DNA from: Arcanobacterium sp.
GTDB taxonomy: Bacteria; Actinomycetota; Actinomycetes; Actinomycetales; Actinomycetaceae
Reading direction: 5' to 3'
Assembly: GCA_022778805.1 (NCBI GenBank)
Contig: JALFSN010000008.1
Span: 186,001 to 250,000 of the forward strand
Length of the DNA: 64,000 bases
The notes below the pieces were generated by a model that had not been told where the DNA came from, made no database searches, and saw only the letters and a list, made by a program, of their open reading frames with translations. Both the position numbers and the translations under genes were made by a program. Below, piece by piece: positions 17,228 to 25,904 of this stretch. Positions within the stretch are counted from its first letter, which is position 1. Each line of letters begins with the position of its first letter.

Positions 17228-18106
17228 TCAGTCCATTTTCTGCACTTGACTAAACGAAAGTTCTACCGGAGTTTCCTGGCCGACCAGCGTCATCAACACT
17301 GTGAGTCGCTGATTGACCGGATCAATCTGCGAGATAGTGGCCGGCATACCGATCCACGGCTCAGTCGTGAGCGTCACCGTCTCGCCTACCTCATACTGCG
17401 TGAGGAGCACTGGGCCGCCGCCAGGAATTGGCTTGCCCGCAGCCACAGCTTCATGAGCTACCTGCTGCTCAATCACTGGCGTGAGCATATCCACCACTTC
17501 ATCTTCCGAAAGAGCTACTGGATTGCGGCCATTGCCCACAAAGCCTGTGACGCCGTTCGTCTCTTGCACAACGCGCCACGATTCGTTCGTCATATCCATA
17601 CGAATCAGCGCATAGCCAGGCATCCTCACCCGAGAGACCAACTTATTTTGTCCTTTGCGGACTTCTACGACTTCTTCCATCGGCACTTCCACCTGGAAAA
17701 TGAAATCTTCCATGTTCATGGAGTGCAGACGGATCTCCAAATCCTGCTTGACGCGCTTCTCGTAGCCAGCATAGGTATGCAGCACGTACCACCGCCCTGG
17801 CAGACCCTTAATCTTTTTACGCACCATGTCGGCGGTCTCAGGTGTTGGCTCGGCCGTCTTCTGCGCAGTCTCTGCCGGTGCCACCTGCTCAGCTTCAGCC
17901 TTAGCATCGCCGTCAGCGCGCTCCTCTACCACAGACGCATCAGCGCTCTCAGCTGCTTCCGCTGGAGAACTCTCTTCCCTGACGACAGACACCTCAGCGT
18001 CGGATGCCGCGAGCGCTTCGGCTGCTCCACCCTCTACCGCGTCATCCAGCACCACGTCGTCGATTATTGCATCGTCGGTTCTCAGCATTTCATCGTCATT
18101 AGCCAT
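17228..18106 (-). CDS. nusG: Transcription termination/antitermination factor NusG
   Basis: NusG binds RNA polymerase and links it to Rho or to the ribosome. The 292-residue protein carries an acidic, Ala/Glu-rich N-terminal extension of about 100 residues, as is common in actinobacteria. The NGN domain begins at RWYVLHTYAGYEKRVKQDL (about residue 101) and includes RMPGYALIRMDM. The C-terminal KOW domain starts at about residue 238 with VGETVTLTTEPWIGMPATI. It follows secE by 36 bp. The extension is low in sequence complexity and is likely disordered. Confidence 0.95.
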   Translation of the reverse strand: MANDDEMLRTDDAIIDDVVLDDAVEGGAAEALAASDAEVSVVREESSPAEAAESADASVVEERADGDAKAEAEQVAPAETAQKTAEPTPETADMVRKKIKGLPGRWYVLHTYAGYEKRVKQDLEIRLHSMNMEDFIFQVEVPMEEVVEVRKGQNKLVSRVRMPGYALIRMDMTNESWRVVQETNGVTGFVGNGRNPVALSEDEVVDMLTPVIEQQVAHEAVAAGKPIPGGGPVLLTQYEVGETVTLTTEPWIGMPATISQIDPVNQRLTVLMTLVGQETPVELSFSQVQKMD

Positions 18107-18142
18107 GTCTCTTCCTTCACTGATTTAAGAGCGCTATCGCCG

Positions 18143-18388
18143 TCAGCCGAAAATCCAAAACACTGATTTGCTGAACGCGATATCAAGCACCAGCACAAAG
18201 GCCATCACAATGAGCAGAAAGGCAATCACCGTGAGAAACATACTCCACAGCTCCGAGCGCGTAGGGCGCTGCACTTTGCGGAACTCTGCGATCACTTGCT
18301 GAAAGAACGTGACAAGCCGAGCAAAGATACCCTGCTTCTCTGCGGCATCAGCATCTTTCGCGCCATGTGCGCGAGATACATCATTCAC
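18143..18388 (-). CDS. secE: Preprotein translocase subunit SecE
   Basis: SecE clamps SecY in the membrane translocase. I use a GTG start at 18388 because GGAGGG lies seven bases upstream. The longer in-frame ATG at 18427 would begin 13 residues earlier without such a site. The 81-residue product has an amphipathic helix with the conserved EFRKVQRPTRSELW and one transmembrane helix (FLTVIAFLLIVMAFVLVLDI), the single-span form usual in Gram-positive bacteria. It lies between tRNA-Trp and nusG, the typical arrangement. Confidence 0.93.
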   Translation of the reverse strand: MNDVSRAHGAKDADAAEKQGIFARLVTFFQQVIAEFRKVQRPTRSELWSMFLTVIAFLLIVMAFVLVLDIAFSKSVFWIFG

Positions 18389-18477
18389 TGCGATTCCCTC
18401 CGTGCCTGTCACACCAACTGATAGCAAACGCTCGTTGAACGCTGCCCTGCGGCGCTATCCTCGCCGCATAGAAAGAT

Positions 18478-18497
18478 AAACGCCCCGCGGGGCGTTT
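18478..18497 (-). terminator. Terminator after tRNA-Trp
   Basis: AAACGCCCCGCGGGGCGTTT is a perfect 20-base palindrome located just 3' of the tRNA-Trp gene on the minus strand and followed by a T-rich run. It should end or process the tRNA transcript ahead of secE. Confidence 0.65.
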
Positions 18498-18500
18498 CAG

Positions 18501-18573
18501 CAGGGCAGGAGGGACTCGAACCCACAACCGCCGGTTTTGGAGACCGGTGCGCTACCAATTGCGCCACTACCCT
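18501..18573 (-). tRNA. trnW: tRNA-Trp (anticodon CCA)
   Basis: The minus strand folds into a complete cloverleaf. The acceptor stem AGGGTAG pairs with CTGCCCT, and the discriminator is G. The anticodon loop CTCCAAA presents CCA within a CGGT-type stem, and the T arm contains GGTTCGAGTCC. The 3' CCA is not encoded. The gene lies upstream of secE, as in many actinobacteria. Confidence 0.97.
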
Positions 18574-18825
18574 ATGTGCATGGTGTGCACGATGCGAGCA
18601 TGCTTACGCCGCTGCACTTGTGCCAGTTTAATAGCCAAGAGCTAGCCGGAGCAAGCCCGAAAATGAAGCGTGCGCTATTTCTCACTGCTTCTGCATGCAT
18701 TAAACAGCTGCGATGGCTGCGGCGATGGCTCCGCGACCCCGAGCAAAAGCACGCTGGCATCAGCCCATGGTTTTACGCCCACGAGCCACGGTTGCAATCG
18801 CTTCGCACGATGATATAAAAGAAGC

Positions 18826-20094
18826 ATGAGTTTGGCGCAGCGCGCAGCGAAAGAGAAAGCTGATCTAGCTTTGCTCACGAGTGTACAAGCAGGAGAGATG
18901 CTCCGGCTGGCGCTCAAAAATCGTGGCCGTGTGCTCTCGTGGAAAGTACAACAGAGCCACCATCGCCCAGGAGCTGGCGTCTCAGTAGGATATTCCGTGA
19001 TTCTTTCCGATCACACCGACCTCTATATGCTCGCTTCCACTGCGCGCGTCAATGAGGCGGCACTCGCTGCGAGCACCGGCGTCACGCTCACGCTTGGGCA
19101 CACTCGCGTACACCTGTGGGAATATCCGTTTGACCCCGAACTCCCCGCCCTGGAACTCGCCTCTGATTCTAGCCAGCTGGGGGCTTTCCTGAATACCGAC
19201 GTCAATATTGAGCTGCTCTCCTATCGTCCCACCCGCAGAGCCGTCTTGCGCATCGAGACTGCCGAGGGCGAAGACCTCTACGCCAAAGTGGTGCGCCCCG
19301 ACGCTCAGCGCGACCTCATGCAGCGCATCCACGCCATCGAGAATTCCGCCATACCGAGTTTCTCGCTCATTCGTGACGCCGCTGGGAGCGTCCTCAACGC
19401 CCGTGGCCTCATTCTCACCCGCGCTGCGAGCGGAGTACCACTTTCACGCTTTTATACCGCGTTCGAGCCACACCAGTTATCTGCAGCCAGCTCCATGCTC
19501 GCCGCCATTGAGCACACTCTCGACCAGATTCCGCCAACGGCGATGCTCTTCCCCCGCAAGCCTGCATGGGCAGACAAGTGCGAACACTATGCCCATGCCG
19601 CCGCCACAGCGTATCCGCAAGGGGCGCTGCGGGCAGAACGGGTGGCACGCACAATTCGCTCCCTCATCTCGCAGGCAGACATGGGGCCTATGCAACCCAC
19701 GCACGGAGATTTCTACGAAGCCAACGTGCTGATTGCCCCTGACGAGCTCGCCGTCACGGGTCTGCTCGATCTGGATTCTCTCGGCCCTGGACGCCGCGTA
19801 CACGATTGGGGATGCTTGCTTGGGCATCTTGCCGTGCTCCCCAATCTTGCGCCGACGCGCTATCCTCACGCCGACGCGCTCTGCGCGTATTGGTTCGATC
19901 TTTTGAGCTCACGAGTCGATCCCGTGGCACTGTGCGCCTCCACTGCGGGAGTCATATTGTCGCTGGTGGCAGGGGGACGTAAGCGCGCTGAATCCATCGC
20001 CGAAGCCCGCCTCTCCCTCGCTGAAGAGTGGGCAGCGGCAGGCGTGGAGCTTCTAGCGGGAGCCTCGTCTGCACAGGTCATTGAGCTGCCATAG
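18826..20094 (+). CDS. Aminoglycoside phosphotransferase (APH)-family kinase, substrate unknown
   Basis: This 422-residue cytosolic protein belongs to the APH/choline-kinase superfamily. The catalytic loop is THGDFYEANVL (about residues 291-300), the Brenner-type HGD..N motif. It is followed by the metal-binding segment VTGLLDLDSLGPGRRVHDWG, whose first Asp corresponds to the DFG-type Asp. An N-terminal lobe with LRIETAEGEDLYAKVVRP supplies the ATP-binding lysine. It stands alone between tRNA-Trp and a convergent aspartate aminotransferase gene, so context does not name the substrate. Family members phosphorylate aminoglycosides, choline, sugars or homoserine; antibiotic resistance is not implied. 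The ribosome-binding site is weak (AAAAGAAG). Confidence 0.8.
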   Translation: MSLAQRAAKEKADLALLTSVQAGEMLRLALKNRGRVLSWKVQQSHHRPGAGVSVGYSVILSDHTDLYMLASTARVNEAALAASTGVTLTLGHTRVHLWEYPFDPELPALELASDSSQLGAFLNTDVNIELLSYRPTRRAVLRIETAEGEDLYAKVVRPDAQRDLMQRIHAIENSAIPSFSLIRDAAGSVLNARGLILTRAASGVPLSRFYTAFEPHQLSAASSMLAAIEHTLDQIPPTAMLFPRKPAWADKCEHYAHAAATAYPQGALRAERVARTIRSLISQADMGPMQPTHGDFYEANVLIAPDELAVTGLLDLDSLGPGRRVHDWGCLLGHLAVLPNLAPTRYPHADALCAYWFDLLSSRVDPVALCASTAGVILSLVAGGRKRAESIAEARLSLAEEWAAAGVELLAGASSAQVIELP

Positions 20095-20186
20095 CAGCTG
20101 GCACGCGAAAGCCGGCCATACGAAACCGGCCACGCGGAAGCTAGCCACGCGGCAGCGCACACCTCACGGAAGCGAACTGAAAGTGA

Positions 20187-20217
20187 CGGCTGCTGGTGAT
20201 GTGTACACCAGCAGCCG
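20187..20217. terminator. Bidirectional terminator hairpin between the kinase and aspC
   Basis: CGGCTGCTGGTG and CACCAGCAGCCG form a perfect 12-bp stem with a 7-base loop in the 179-bp convergent spacer. The upstream part of the spacer repeats short CCGGCCA and CCACGCGG words. Confidence 0.65.
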
Positions 20218-20273
20218 CCACCGAAGTGAGAGCCTTACACGTTCCTCAGACCGCGCTCCTCAAGCTGAGCCTC

Positions 20274-21494
20274 TCAGGCAAAGAGCTTTTGCAGACGCTC
20301 AATGCCTGCCACCAAATCGTCATCTGCCAAAGCATAGCCCAACCGCAGATATCCTGGAGCCCCGAAGGCCTCCCCTGGCACCACTGCCACCTGCGCCTGA
20401 TCGAGAATCAGCTCGGCGAGTTCAGAGCTGGTGTTCGCCACCCGCCCTGCCACTTCTCTGCCGAGCACGCCTTGCACATTGGGAAAGACGTAGAAAGCGC
20501 CAGTTGGCATTGGCACCTCAAACCCACGCACATCGCGCAGCATCTGCACGATTGTGTGCCGACGGCGGTCGAAAGCCGTCTTCATCTCCTCCACCACGCT
20601 CTGATCTCCCGTGAGGGCTGCCAGCGCCGCCCGCTGCGAGACGTTCGCCACGTTCGACGTCACGTGACTCTGGAAGTTACTTGCCGCTTTGATGACGTCG
20701 CTCGGGCCATACATCCAGCCGACGCGCCAGCCCGTCATCGCATATGTCTTTGCCACGCCATTGACGGCAATCGTCTGGTCAGCCAACTCTGGACACACGG
20801 CCAATATGTAGGCCGGCTCTCCCTCGTAGACGAGATGCTCATAGATTTCATCCGTGATCACCCACACGCCTTTATCCAGCGCCCACTGCCCGATAGCACG
20901 CAGCTCGTCCGCGCTGTAGACAGCACCCGTCGGGTTGCTCGGCGAGCACACCAAAAGCGCCTTAGTCTGCTCTGTCCACGCCGCATCCAGCTGGTCTACC
21001 GTCACCTTATAGCCCTGATCAGAACCGGCAAACACCTCGATAGGATTGCCGCCGCAGAGCCGAATAGCTTCCGGATACGTCGTCCAGTAGGGAGCTGGCA
21101 GGAGCACGTCGTCACCCTCGTCTACAATCGCAGCAAACGCCTGGTAAACTGCCTGCTTTCCACCGTTCGTCACCACGATATCGTTGGGATCAACCGTGAC
21201 GCCGCTATCGCGCAGCGTCTTTTCAGCGATCGCCGCACGCAGCTCCGGAAGACCTTTTGCCGGCGTGTACTTGTGGTTCTTCGGATCACGTGCGGCGGCA
21301 GCTGCAGCTTCCACAATAAAATCTGGAGTGGGGAAATTTGGCTCCCCCGCACCGAATCCGATGACGGGATGTCCAGCGGCTTTCAGTGCTTTCGCTTTCG
21401 CATCAACGGCGAGTGTTGCTGATTCTTGGATGGCGCCCAGGCGCTTCGAGACGCGGCGCAAATTCTCTTTCGTCATACTTCCATCTTGGCACAT
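20274..21494 (-). CDS. aspC: Pyridoxal-phosphate aspartate aminotransferase
   Basis: This 406-residue class I aminotransferase most likely transfers the amino group between aspartate and 2-oxoglutarate. It shows [14 protein letters not shown] near the N-terminus, [29 protein letters not shown], and the PLP-lysine segment [17 protein letters not shown] at about residue 246. The alanine aminotransferase is a possible alternative, but the [10 protein letters not shown] type points to the aspartate/prephenate group. The ATG at 21494 has GGAAG nine bases upstream; the in-frame ATG at 21476 is an alternative. It is convergent with the APH-like kinase gene. Confidence 0.92.
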   Translation of the reverse strand: MCQDGSMTKENLRRVSKRLGAIQESATLAVDAKAKALKAAGHPVIGFGAGEPNFPTPDFIVEAAAAAARDPKNHKYTPAKGLPELRAAIAEKTLRDSGVTVDPNDIVVTNGGKQAVYQAFAAIVDEGDDVLLPAPYWTTYPEAIRLCGGNPIEVFAGSDQGYKVTVDQLDAAWTEQTKALLVCSPSNPTGAVYSADELRAIGQWALDKGVWVITDEIYEHLVYEGEPAYILAVCPELADQTIAVNGVAKTYAMTGWRVGWMYGPSDVIKAASNFQSHVTSNVANVSQRAALAALTGDQSVVEEMKTAFDRRRHTIVQMLRDVRGFEVPMPTGAFYVFPNVQGVLGREVAGRVANTSSELAELILDQAQVAVVPGEAFGAPGYLRLGYALADDDLVAGIERLQKLFA

Positions 21495-21611
21495 ATGTGT
21501 GCACTTCCGTATGCCATATCACAAATTGGCAAATCGTGGCTGGGAACTTTGGCAGATCGCGGCAGCTCTCGATAGCTAGCAACGCATCACCACCAATCAG
21601 ATTGTTGCCAA

Positions 21612-22808
21612 TCAGATGTGTACCCCTACGAGGACGGGTTCTGGCTCCAATACCACGCCAAACTGCTCCGATACACTCGTGCGAATGGTGCGTGCCAGCT
21701 GCGCAATCTGCTCTCCGCTCGCTCCCCCGCGATTCGTGAGCGCCAGAGCATGTTTCGAGCTGAGCGCCGCTGGGCCAGGCAGACCATACCCTTTGGAAAA
21801 GCCCGCATGGTCAATCAACCAGGCTGCCGACGTTTTCACGAGTCCTGGAATTTTCGGGGCGGCCGCTCCGATCTGGTTCACGGCACTGGCATCGGTGACG
21901 CCGTAGCGCGGTGCCTCTGGCGGCAGAGCGTGCGCATCCGCCTCCGGAATCACCGGATTGATAAAAAACGATCCAGCCGAGTAAGTGTCCCTATCGGCGT
22001 CGTCAAGAACCATGCCTTTGCTGCGCCGCAGCTCCAATACCGCTTCGCGCACCTGCACGCTCGGAGCCCGATCTCCTGGATGCACTCCCAACAGCTCAGC
22101 AAGTTGCCCATATCGAATAGGCTCGCTGAGTGAGGCTAAGCGCAACTGAAAATCCACATCGAGCACAATCCAACGCGGACTCGGCCCCCACACCCTGCCG
22201 TCAGAATCTGGAGTCCGCATTGACTCTTTCAGAATTGACGTGCGGTATCCCAGCTTCATATCGCTCATAAAAATCGTGCGCACCGAGCGAGTGAGCCGGT
22301 CAAACGTGCGCGCTACAGCCACTGTGCCAGCCACTTCTTGCCCGTAAGCACCGACGTTTTGCACAATAGCTGCGCCAGTCGTGCCAGGGATTCCAGAGAG
22401 TGCCTCCATGCCCATCCACCCATGAGTGACGGCGTACACCACCGTTTCATCCCAAGGGGTGCCAGCCGTTACGTGCATCCGAGCGCCAGGGCATCCTTCC
22501 TCAAACACAGTGGTGATTTCATGGCGGCTATCGCGCACGACGACGCCATCAAAATCAGCGCTACCAGCCAAGATGTTCGAGCCACCGCCCACGACCAAGA
22601 GCGGGATACCAGCCTCATCCGCGTCCACGACTGCAGCGATCAACTCGTCCTCAGAAGTGGCATTGACCACACGGCTCACTGCGCCGCCAACGCCAAACGT
22701 CGTAACGTCGGCGAGAGCCTGCACGCTCTGATGAGAATGCCAGCGCGTCCATTGCACTGGTGGGAGTGTGGCAACAGGCTCATAAAACTCAGGGATACTA
22801 CACGTCAC
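21612..22808 (-). CDS. murB: UDP-N-acetylenolpyruvoylglucosamine reductase
   Basis: MurB reduces UDP-GlcNAc-enolpyruvate to UDP-MurNAc with NADPH and FAD, the second committed step of peptidoglycan precursor synthesis in the cytosol. The 398-residue protein has the FAD-binding PLLVVGGGSNIL, GMEALSGIPGTTGAAIVQNVG in two contiguous halves, the GYRTSIL arginine, and YSAGSFFINPVI, whose serine is the catalytic acid. The C-terminal region shows the usual NRGGASGEQIAQLA segment. The length is typical of actinobacterial enzymes. It lies upstream of a terminator and downstream of rpmG on the same strand. Confidence 0.95.
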   Translation of the reverse strand: MTCSIPEFYEPVATLPPVQWTRWHSHQSVQALADVTTFGVGGAVSRVVNATSEDELIAAVVDADEAGIPLLVVGGGSNILAGSADFDGVVVRDSRHEITTVFEEGCPGARMHVTAGTPWDETVVYAVTHGWMGMEALSGIPGTTGAAIVQNVGAYGQEVAGTVAVARTFDRLTRSVRTIFMSDMKLGYRTSILKESMRTPDSDGRVWGPSPRWIVLDVDFQLRLASLSEPIRYGQLAELLGVHPGDRAPSVQVREAVLELRRSKGMVLDDADRDTYSAGSFFINPVIPEADAHALPPEAPRYGVTDASAVNQIGAAAPKIPGLVKTSAAWLIDHAGFSKGYGLPGPAALSSKHALALTNRGGASGEQIAQLARTIRTSVSEQFGVVLEPEPVLVGVHI

Positions 22809-22886
22809 AGTCTCACTCTACCCTGAATCTGGAACGCTATGAGCTGAGATCAATCGCAGCGATCCGCCCCTGCCCTATCACAACAA

Positions 22887-22911
22887 AGAGACCTCCGCAA
22901 TGGAGGCCTCT
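22887..22911 (-). terminator. Terminator of rpmG
   Basis: On the minus strand AGAGGCCTCC and GGAGGTCTCT form a 10-bp stem with a 5-base loop, including one G-U pair that exists only in that orientation. TTTGTTG follows. It lies 41 bp beyond the rpmG stop. Confidence 0.75.
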
Positions 22912-22951
22912 TCTTTTCTGCAACGTTCAGCGCAATAGCACTAGTGCGTGA

Positions 22952-23122
22952 CTAGCGAGTCTCACGATGTACCGTGTGCTTCTTGCAGTTCGGGCAGTAC
23001 TTCTTCAGCTCCAAGCGATCAGGAGTGTTACGACGGTTCTTACGAGTGATGTAGTTACGCCACTTGCACACTTCGCACGCCAGGGTGACTTTTGGACGGA
23101 TATCTTGAGACTTAGAAGCCAT
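22952..23122 (-). CDS. rpmG: 50S ribosomal protein L33 (zinc-ribbon form)
   Basis: L33 is a small large-subunit protein near the exit site. The 56-residue product reads [20 protein letters not shown] onward and contains two CxxC pairs (C16/C19 and C43/C46), so it is the zinc-binding (C+) form. AAGGAG lies seven bases before the ATG at 23122. It is monocistronic, lying between tRNA-Met and the terminator at 22887-22911. Many actinobacteria have a second, zinc-free paralog; none is seen here. Confidence 0.95.
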   Translation of the reverse strand: MASKSQDIRPKVTLACEVCKWRNYITRKNRRNTPDRLELKKYCPNCKKHTVHRETR

Positions 23123-23301
23123 CGTTTATCTCCTTGCCTTGTAGGGATAGCTCTACTACGCAGCTCATTTCTGCCGCGTACGCTCCACCGTTGCAGCTCA
23201 GCAACGCTGACAATTTCCACAGCAGAAAACGTACACAGTGTTTGCACTAAAGAACGATGAAATAGCGCTGTGCCCATTGCGATTCACATCAAACCGACGA
23301 G

Positions 23302-23375
23302 TAGCGGGGGCGGGGTTTGAACCCGCGACCTCACGATTATGAGTCGTGCGCTCTGACCAACTGAGCTACCCCGCC
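23302..23375 (-). tRNA. trnM: tRNA-Met (anticodon CAT)
   Basis: The minus strand folds into a 74-base cloverleaf. Acceptor GGCGGGG pairs with CCCCGCT (one G-U), discriminator A, D arm GCTCAGTTGGTCAGAGC, anticodon loop CTCATAA with stem CACGA/TCGTG, and T arm GCGGG/CCCGC. The first acceptor pair is a G-U wobble rather than the mismatched C1-A72 of an initiator, and the anticodon stem lacks three G-C pairs, so it is an elongator tRNA. Confidence 0.93.
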
Positions 23376-23450
23376 TCGGCTGTGCGATCACATCTGGAAC
23401 GCCATTCACCTCTTGCTCTGCACTAACCTGCATCGCACTACGGTGAAGCG

Positions 23451-23523
23451 AGCCCCGAAAGAGAATCGAACTCTTGACCTTCTCCTTACCATGGAGATGC
23501 TCTGCCGACTGAGCTATCGGGGC
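23451..23523 (-). tRNA. trnT: tRNA-Thr (anticodon GGT)
   Basis: The minus strand gives a 73-base cloverleaf with acceptor GCCCCGA/TCGGGGC, discriminator T, D arm GCTCAGTCGGCAGAGC, anticodon loop ATGGTAA between TCTCC and GGAGA, and T arm AGAGTTCGATTCTCT. CCA is not encoded. Confidence 0.96.
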
Positions 23524-23660
23524 ACTGCGGAAAATCTGCTACAACCAGACGTCCCTGCCAAGAAAAGCATCCAGAAAAACTTCCCTCAGCGATATCAATC
23601 TCTGCAAGCAAAGACCGAGCCAAGAAGAGAATAACAACTCCTCTCAGCGGTTTCAATTTT

Positions 23661-23783
23661 GCACGCCTTCGTCGATTTTTGATCTCGAAAGCAAGACCAC
23701 CAACCAACAAACCGACGTGCCCACAATCCCCGCTCACGCGCGGATTGAGCACGCCTTCGTCGATTTTTGATCTCGAAAGCAAG
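23661..23783. repeat. Two perfect 35-bp direct repeats in the tRNA-Thr/tRNA-Tyr spacer
   Basis: A 35-base unit beginning GCACGCCTTCGTCGATTTTT occurs at 23661-23695 and again at 23749-23783, separated by 53 bases. The second copy forms the hairpin just 3' of tRNA-Tyr; the first lacks the complementary arm. It looks like a duplication of a terminator or tRNA 3' flank. The rest of the 286-bp spacer holds no gene. Confidence 0.8.
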
Positions 23784-23800
23784 CTTTCGGATCAAAAATC
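23762..23800 (-). terminator. Hairpin 3' of tRNA-Tyr
   Basis: GATTTTTGATC and GATCAAAAATC pair around an inner GAAAGC/GCTTTC stem with a small asymmetric bulge. It lies 9 bases beyond the tRNA-Tyr 3' end. The A/T-rich outer stem suits processing or termination of the tRNA transcript. Confidence 0.5.
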
Positions 23801-23809
23801 TCCTCGGCG

Positions 23810-23891
23810 TGGCGGGTGAGGGATTTGAACCCCCGAAGCATTTCGCAGCTGATTTACAGTCAGCCCCCTTTGGCCGCTCGGGTAACCCGCC
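23810..23891 (-). tRNA. trnY: tRNA-Tyr (anticodon GTA)
   Basis: The minus strand folds into an 82-base class II tRNA. Acceptor GGCGGGT pairs with ACCCGCC, discriminator A. The anticodon loop CTGTAAA presents GTA between GCTGA and TCAGC. A long variable arm with GCGAAATGC follows, then the T arm GGGGGTTCAAATCCCTC. Together with tRNA-Thr, tRNA-Met and rpmG it forms the usual Tyr-Thr-Met-rpmG leftward order. Confidence 0.96.
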
Positions 23892-23932
23892 TCAGTGCTC
23901 GCTTTCGCTCGCACGCTCAGATACTTTAGCAG

Positions 23933-23978
23933 GCCACCCATGTGCAGTGCAAAGCTAGCTTGCCTACACATGGGTGGC
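23933..23978 (-). terminator. Probable terminator after hpf
   Basis: GCCACCCATGTG and CACATGGGTGGC form a perfect 12-bp stem around a 22-base loop that itself contains the palindrome AAGCTAGCTT. It sits between hpf and tRNA-Tyr. No T tract follows, so it may instead protect the hpf mRNA. Confidence 0.5.
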
Positions 23979-24077
23979 GAACAGATCACAGTATGCTATG
24001 TGCGAGCTTATGCGCTCACGCTATACCCATATCGTTCGATCTTTTTTGCACGTCCTTGGGCAAAATTCCCTCTGGGC

Positions 24078-24758
24078 TCACTCAGCAGCGGGCCCGAAAT
24101 CTCCCGTGACGGCATTGAGGCGAATCACGCCGTACGTCCAGCCGTGACGCCGATACGCTACGCACGGTTGCTTCGTCTCTTCATCAATAAAGAGATAGAA
24201 TGCGTGCCCGACGAGCTCCATCTCATACAGAGCCTGATCGACCGTCATCGGCTTTGCCTCATAGAGCTTTTGCCGTACGAGAACCGGAGAATCGCCGAGC
24301 TGCGTCTCCACTGTTTCACCAGGCTTTGTAGGCGCTTTCAAGCTGGCAGCATCCGAATTTCCTTCAGCCTGATCTGTATCGTCGAAGTGGATTGATGCCA
24401 GTAAAGCATCCACATTTAGCTCTTCAGGAGTTGGCTCCACCCCACGGCGGCGACGACGATCTTTCTTCCGCTCATGAGCCCGACGCAACTGTTCAAAGAG
24501 TTTCTGGATAGCCAGATCCAGGGCACTATATTGATCAGCAGAAGAAGCCTCTGCCCGAATCACTGGCCCTTTATCGCGCACCGTGATCTCAATGCGCTCT
24601 GCTCTCTCCACCTGTGCGGGATTAGGCTCATGCGTGAGCTCTACATCGACCCGCTGCGCTCGCGGAGCAAATTGCTCTATCTTTTCGAGCTTCTCTTCAA
24701 CGTGGTTGCGGAAGCGGTCGGAAATTTCTGCGTTCCGCCCCTTGACAACGAATTCCAT
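24078..24758 (-). CDS. hpf: Ribosome hibernation-promoting factor, long form
   Basis: Long Hpf pairs 70S ribosomes into inactive 100S dimers in resting cells. The 226-residue protein has the N-terminal S30AE domain (MEFVVKGRNAEISDRFRNHV to about residue 110) with the basic ERKKDRRRRRG tail. After a linker of about 50 residues comes the C-terminal dimerisation domain from VRQKLYEAKPMTVDQALYEM to GVIRLNA. Both domains are needed for dimer formation. In many actinobacteria secA follows hpf; here a hairpin and tRNA genes follow instead. comFC lies 231 bp upstream on the same strand. Confidence 0.95.
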   Translation of the reverse strand: MEFVVKGRNAEISDRFRNHVEEKLEKIEQFAPRAQRVDVELTHEPNPAQVERAERIEITVRDKGPVIRAEASSADQYSALDLAIQKLFEQLRRAHERKKDRRRRRGVEPTPEELNVDALLASIHFDDTDQAEGNSDAASLKAPTKPGETVETQLGDSPVLVRQKLYEAKPMTVDQALYEMELVGHAFYLFIDEETKQPCVAYRRHGWTYGVIRLNAVTGDFGPAAE

Positions 24759-24989
24759 CGTGACCTCCTGAATCGGTCTGAAAGATGGTGGATGCTACCC
24801 CACCAAGACGCAGTTTCCACGGCTGTGTGGAAACGCTTCGGCATCACCTGCTCTCTGTATCATTCACCCCGCTGCGATGTGCATTTCTGCACGTCATCCG
24901 TGCAACGGAGCATCCAATAGAGACTTTTCCATTATAGCTAACACACAGAAAAAGTGTGACCCAAGCCACCGGCCATAACTACGGCACAA

Positions 24990-25904
24990 TTAGTGTGTAT
25001 TATCACTATTTCTCGTTGGAGCAGCTAGGGCCACCATCGCCACCACTACTCCTCCCGCCCGTGCTATGGCCGCTTCTGCCCCACTTGCCGTCGCGCCCGT
25101 CGTCACGACGTCATCCACGATCACTACACCTCGCCCACGCATATCTGCCACGCTGTCTATATTCATGCGTTTCGCTGCTCGCTCAGAAAAATTCGCCACT
25201 CGATAGCCACCCTTCCCCGCCCCACACCGCTCTTTGAGCATCGTGATCCCTGTTGCCACCCCGTTCTTCGCCGCCGCCCTTCCCCGAGCTAGTGCTGTTT
25301 CCCTCCTGTTCATTCCTTGCTCGACTGAATCTCTAGCAGCATTTTCGTCGCGCCGACGGAGAGAACACGGCGTTTTCACACGCAAGGCGTCCACCAGTGG
25401 CCACCCAGATTCCCGTGAGAGACCAGCCGCGAGCTTCGCGGCCACCAACTGCCCCGCATGTCTCCTCTGACGCCGCGATGGAGCAGGCACCACGCACAGC
25501 GGTATCGTTCCCGCCTCTCCTCTGGCATCCGCAAAACGTTCACTTTCTAGCAATCTGAGCAATGCGCTACGCCACAAGATCTCGATGCGGCGATCAAGAG
25601 CGCGCACATTAGAGTGCTTCCACGTCACGATCAGCTCCCTCATGCGCCCTTGATACGGCGCCAGCACAAAGCAAGGAAAAGCCTCCACACGATTTCCCGT
25701 CAGTGGCTGTACCCGCACGAGGTAGGGAGCGCTGCTTGCTATGTCTACCCAGCCGTGAGCAAATTCGAGAGCACACCGATCGCACACATCTGTATCCCAA
25801 ATTCCGCAGCCAGCACATGCTCTCGGGAAGATAATGTCCCCCATAGCACGTATCAGCTGCCCAAACGACGTATGCCAGCTTTCATTCATACCGTCATCGT
25901 GCAC
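24990..25904 (-). CDS. comFC: ComF family phosphoribosyltransferase-like protein
   Basis: This 304-residue protein is of the ComFC type. An N-terminal zinc-binding part with CAGCGIWDTDVCDRC (about residues 25-39) precedes a phosphoribosyltransferase fold, whose PRPP loop is VVIVDDVVTTGATASGAEAA near the C-terminus. ComFC proteins are needed for DNA uptake in some naturally competent bacteria, but similar genes occur widely near mtrAB-lpqB in actinobacteria where competence is not known. It lies 284 bp beyond lpqB in the same direction, and the spacer contains only short imperfect repeats such as CTGCACTTAGG. The role is inferred from the family. Confidence 0.88.
   Translation of the reverse strand: MHDDGMNESWHTSFGQLIRAMGDIIFPRACAGCGIWDTDVCDRCALEFAHGWVDIASSAPYLVRVQPLTGNRVEAFPCFVLAPYQGRMRELIVTWKHSNVRALDRRIEILWRSALLRLLESERFADARGEAGTIPLCVVPAPSRRQRRHAGQLVAAKLAAGLSRESGWPLVDALRVKTPCSLRRRDENAARDSVEQGMNRRETALARGRAAAKNGVATGITMLKERCGAGKGGYRVANFSERAAKRMNIDSVADMRGRGVVIVDDVVTTGATASGAEAAIARAGGVVVAMVALAAPTRNSDNTH

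Noticed and set aside
17826..18128. Plus-strand Ser/Ala-rich open frame opposite nusG
   Set aside because: It is a shadow of the acidic NusG extension and has no ribosome-binding site or family features.
18826..20094. Aminoglycoside resistance gene
   Set aside because: Only superfamily motifs are present; no signature of a specific resistance enzyme and no mobile context.
23661..23783. Possible two-unit CRISPR array
   Set aside because: Only two repeat copies, no spacer series and no cas genes; the unit overlaps a tRNA 3' hairpin.
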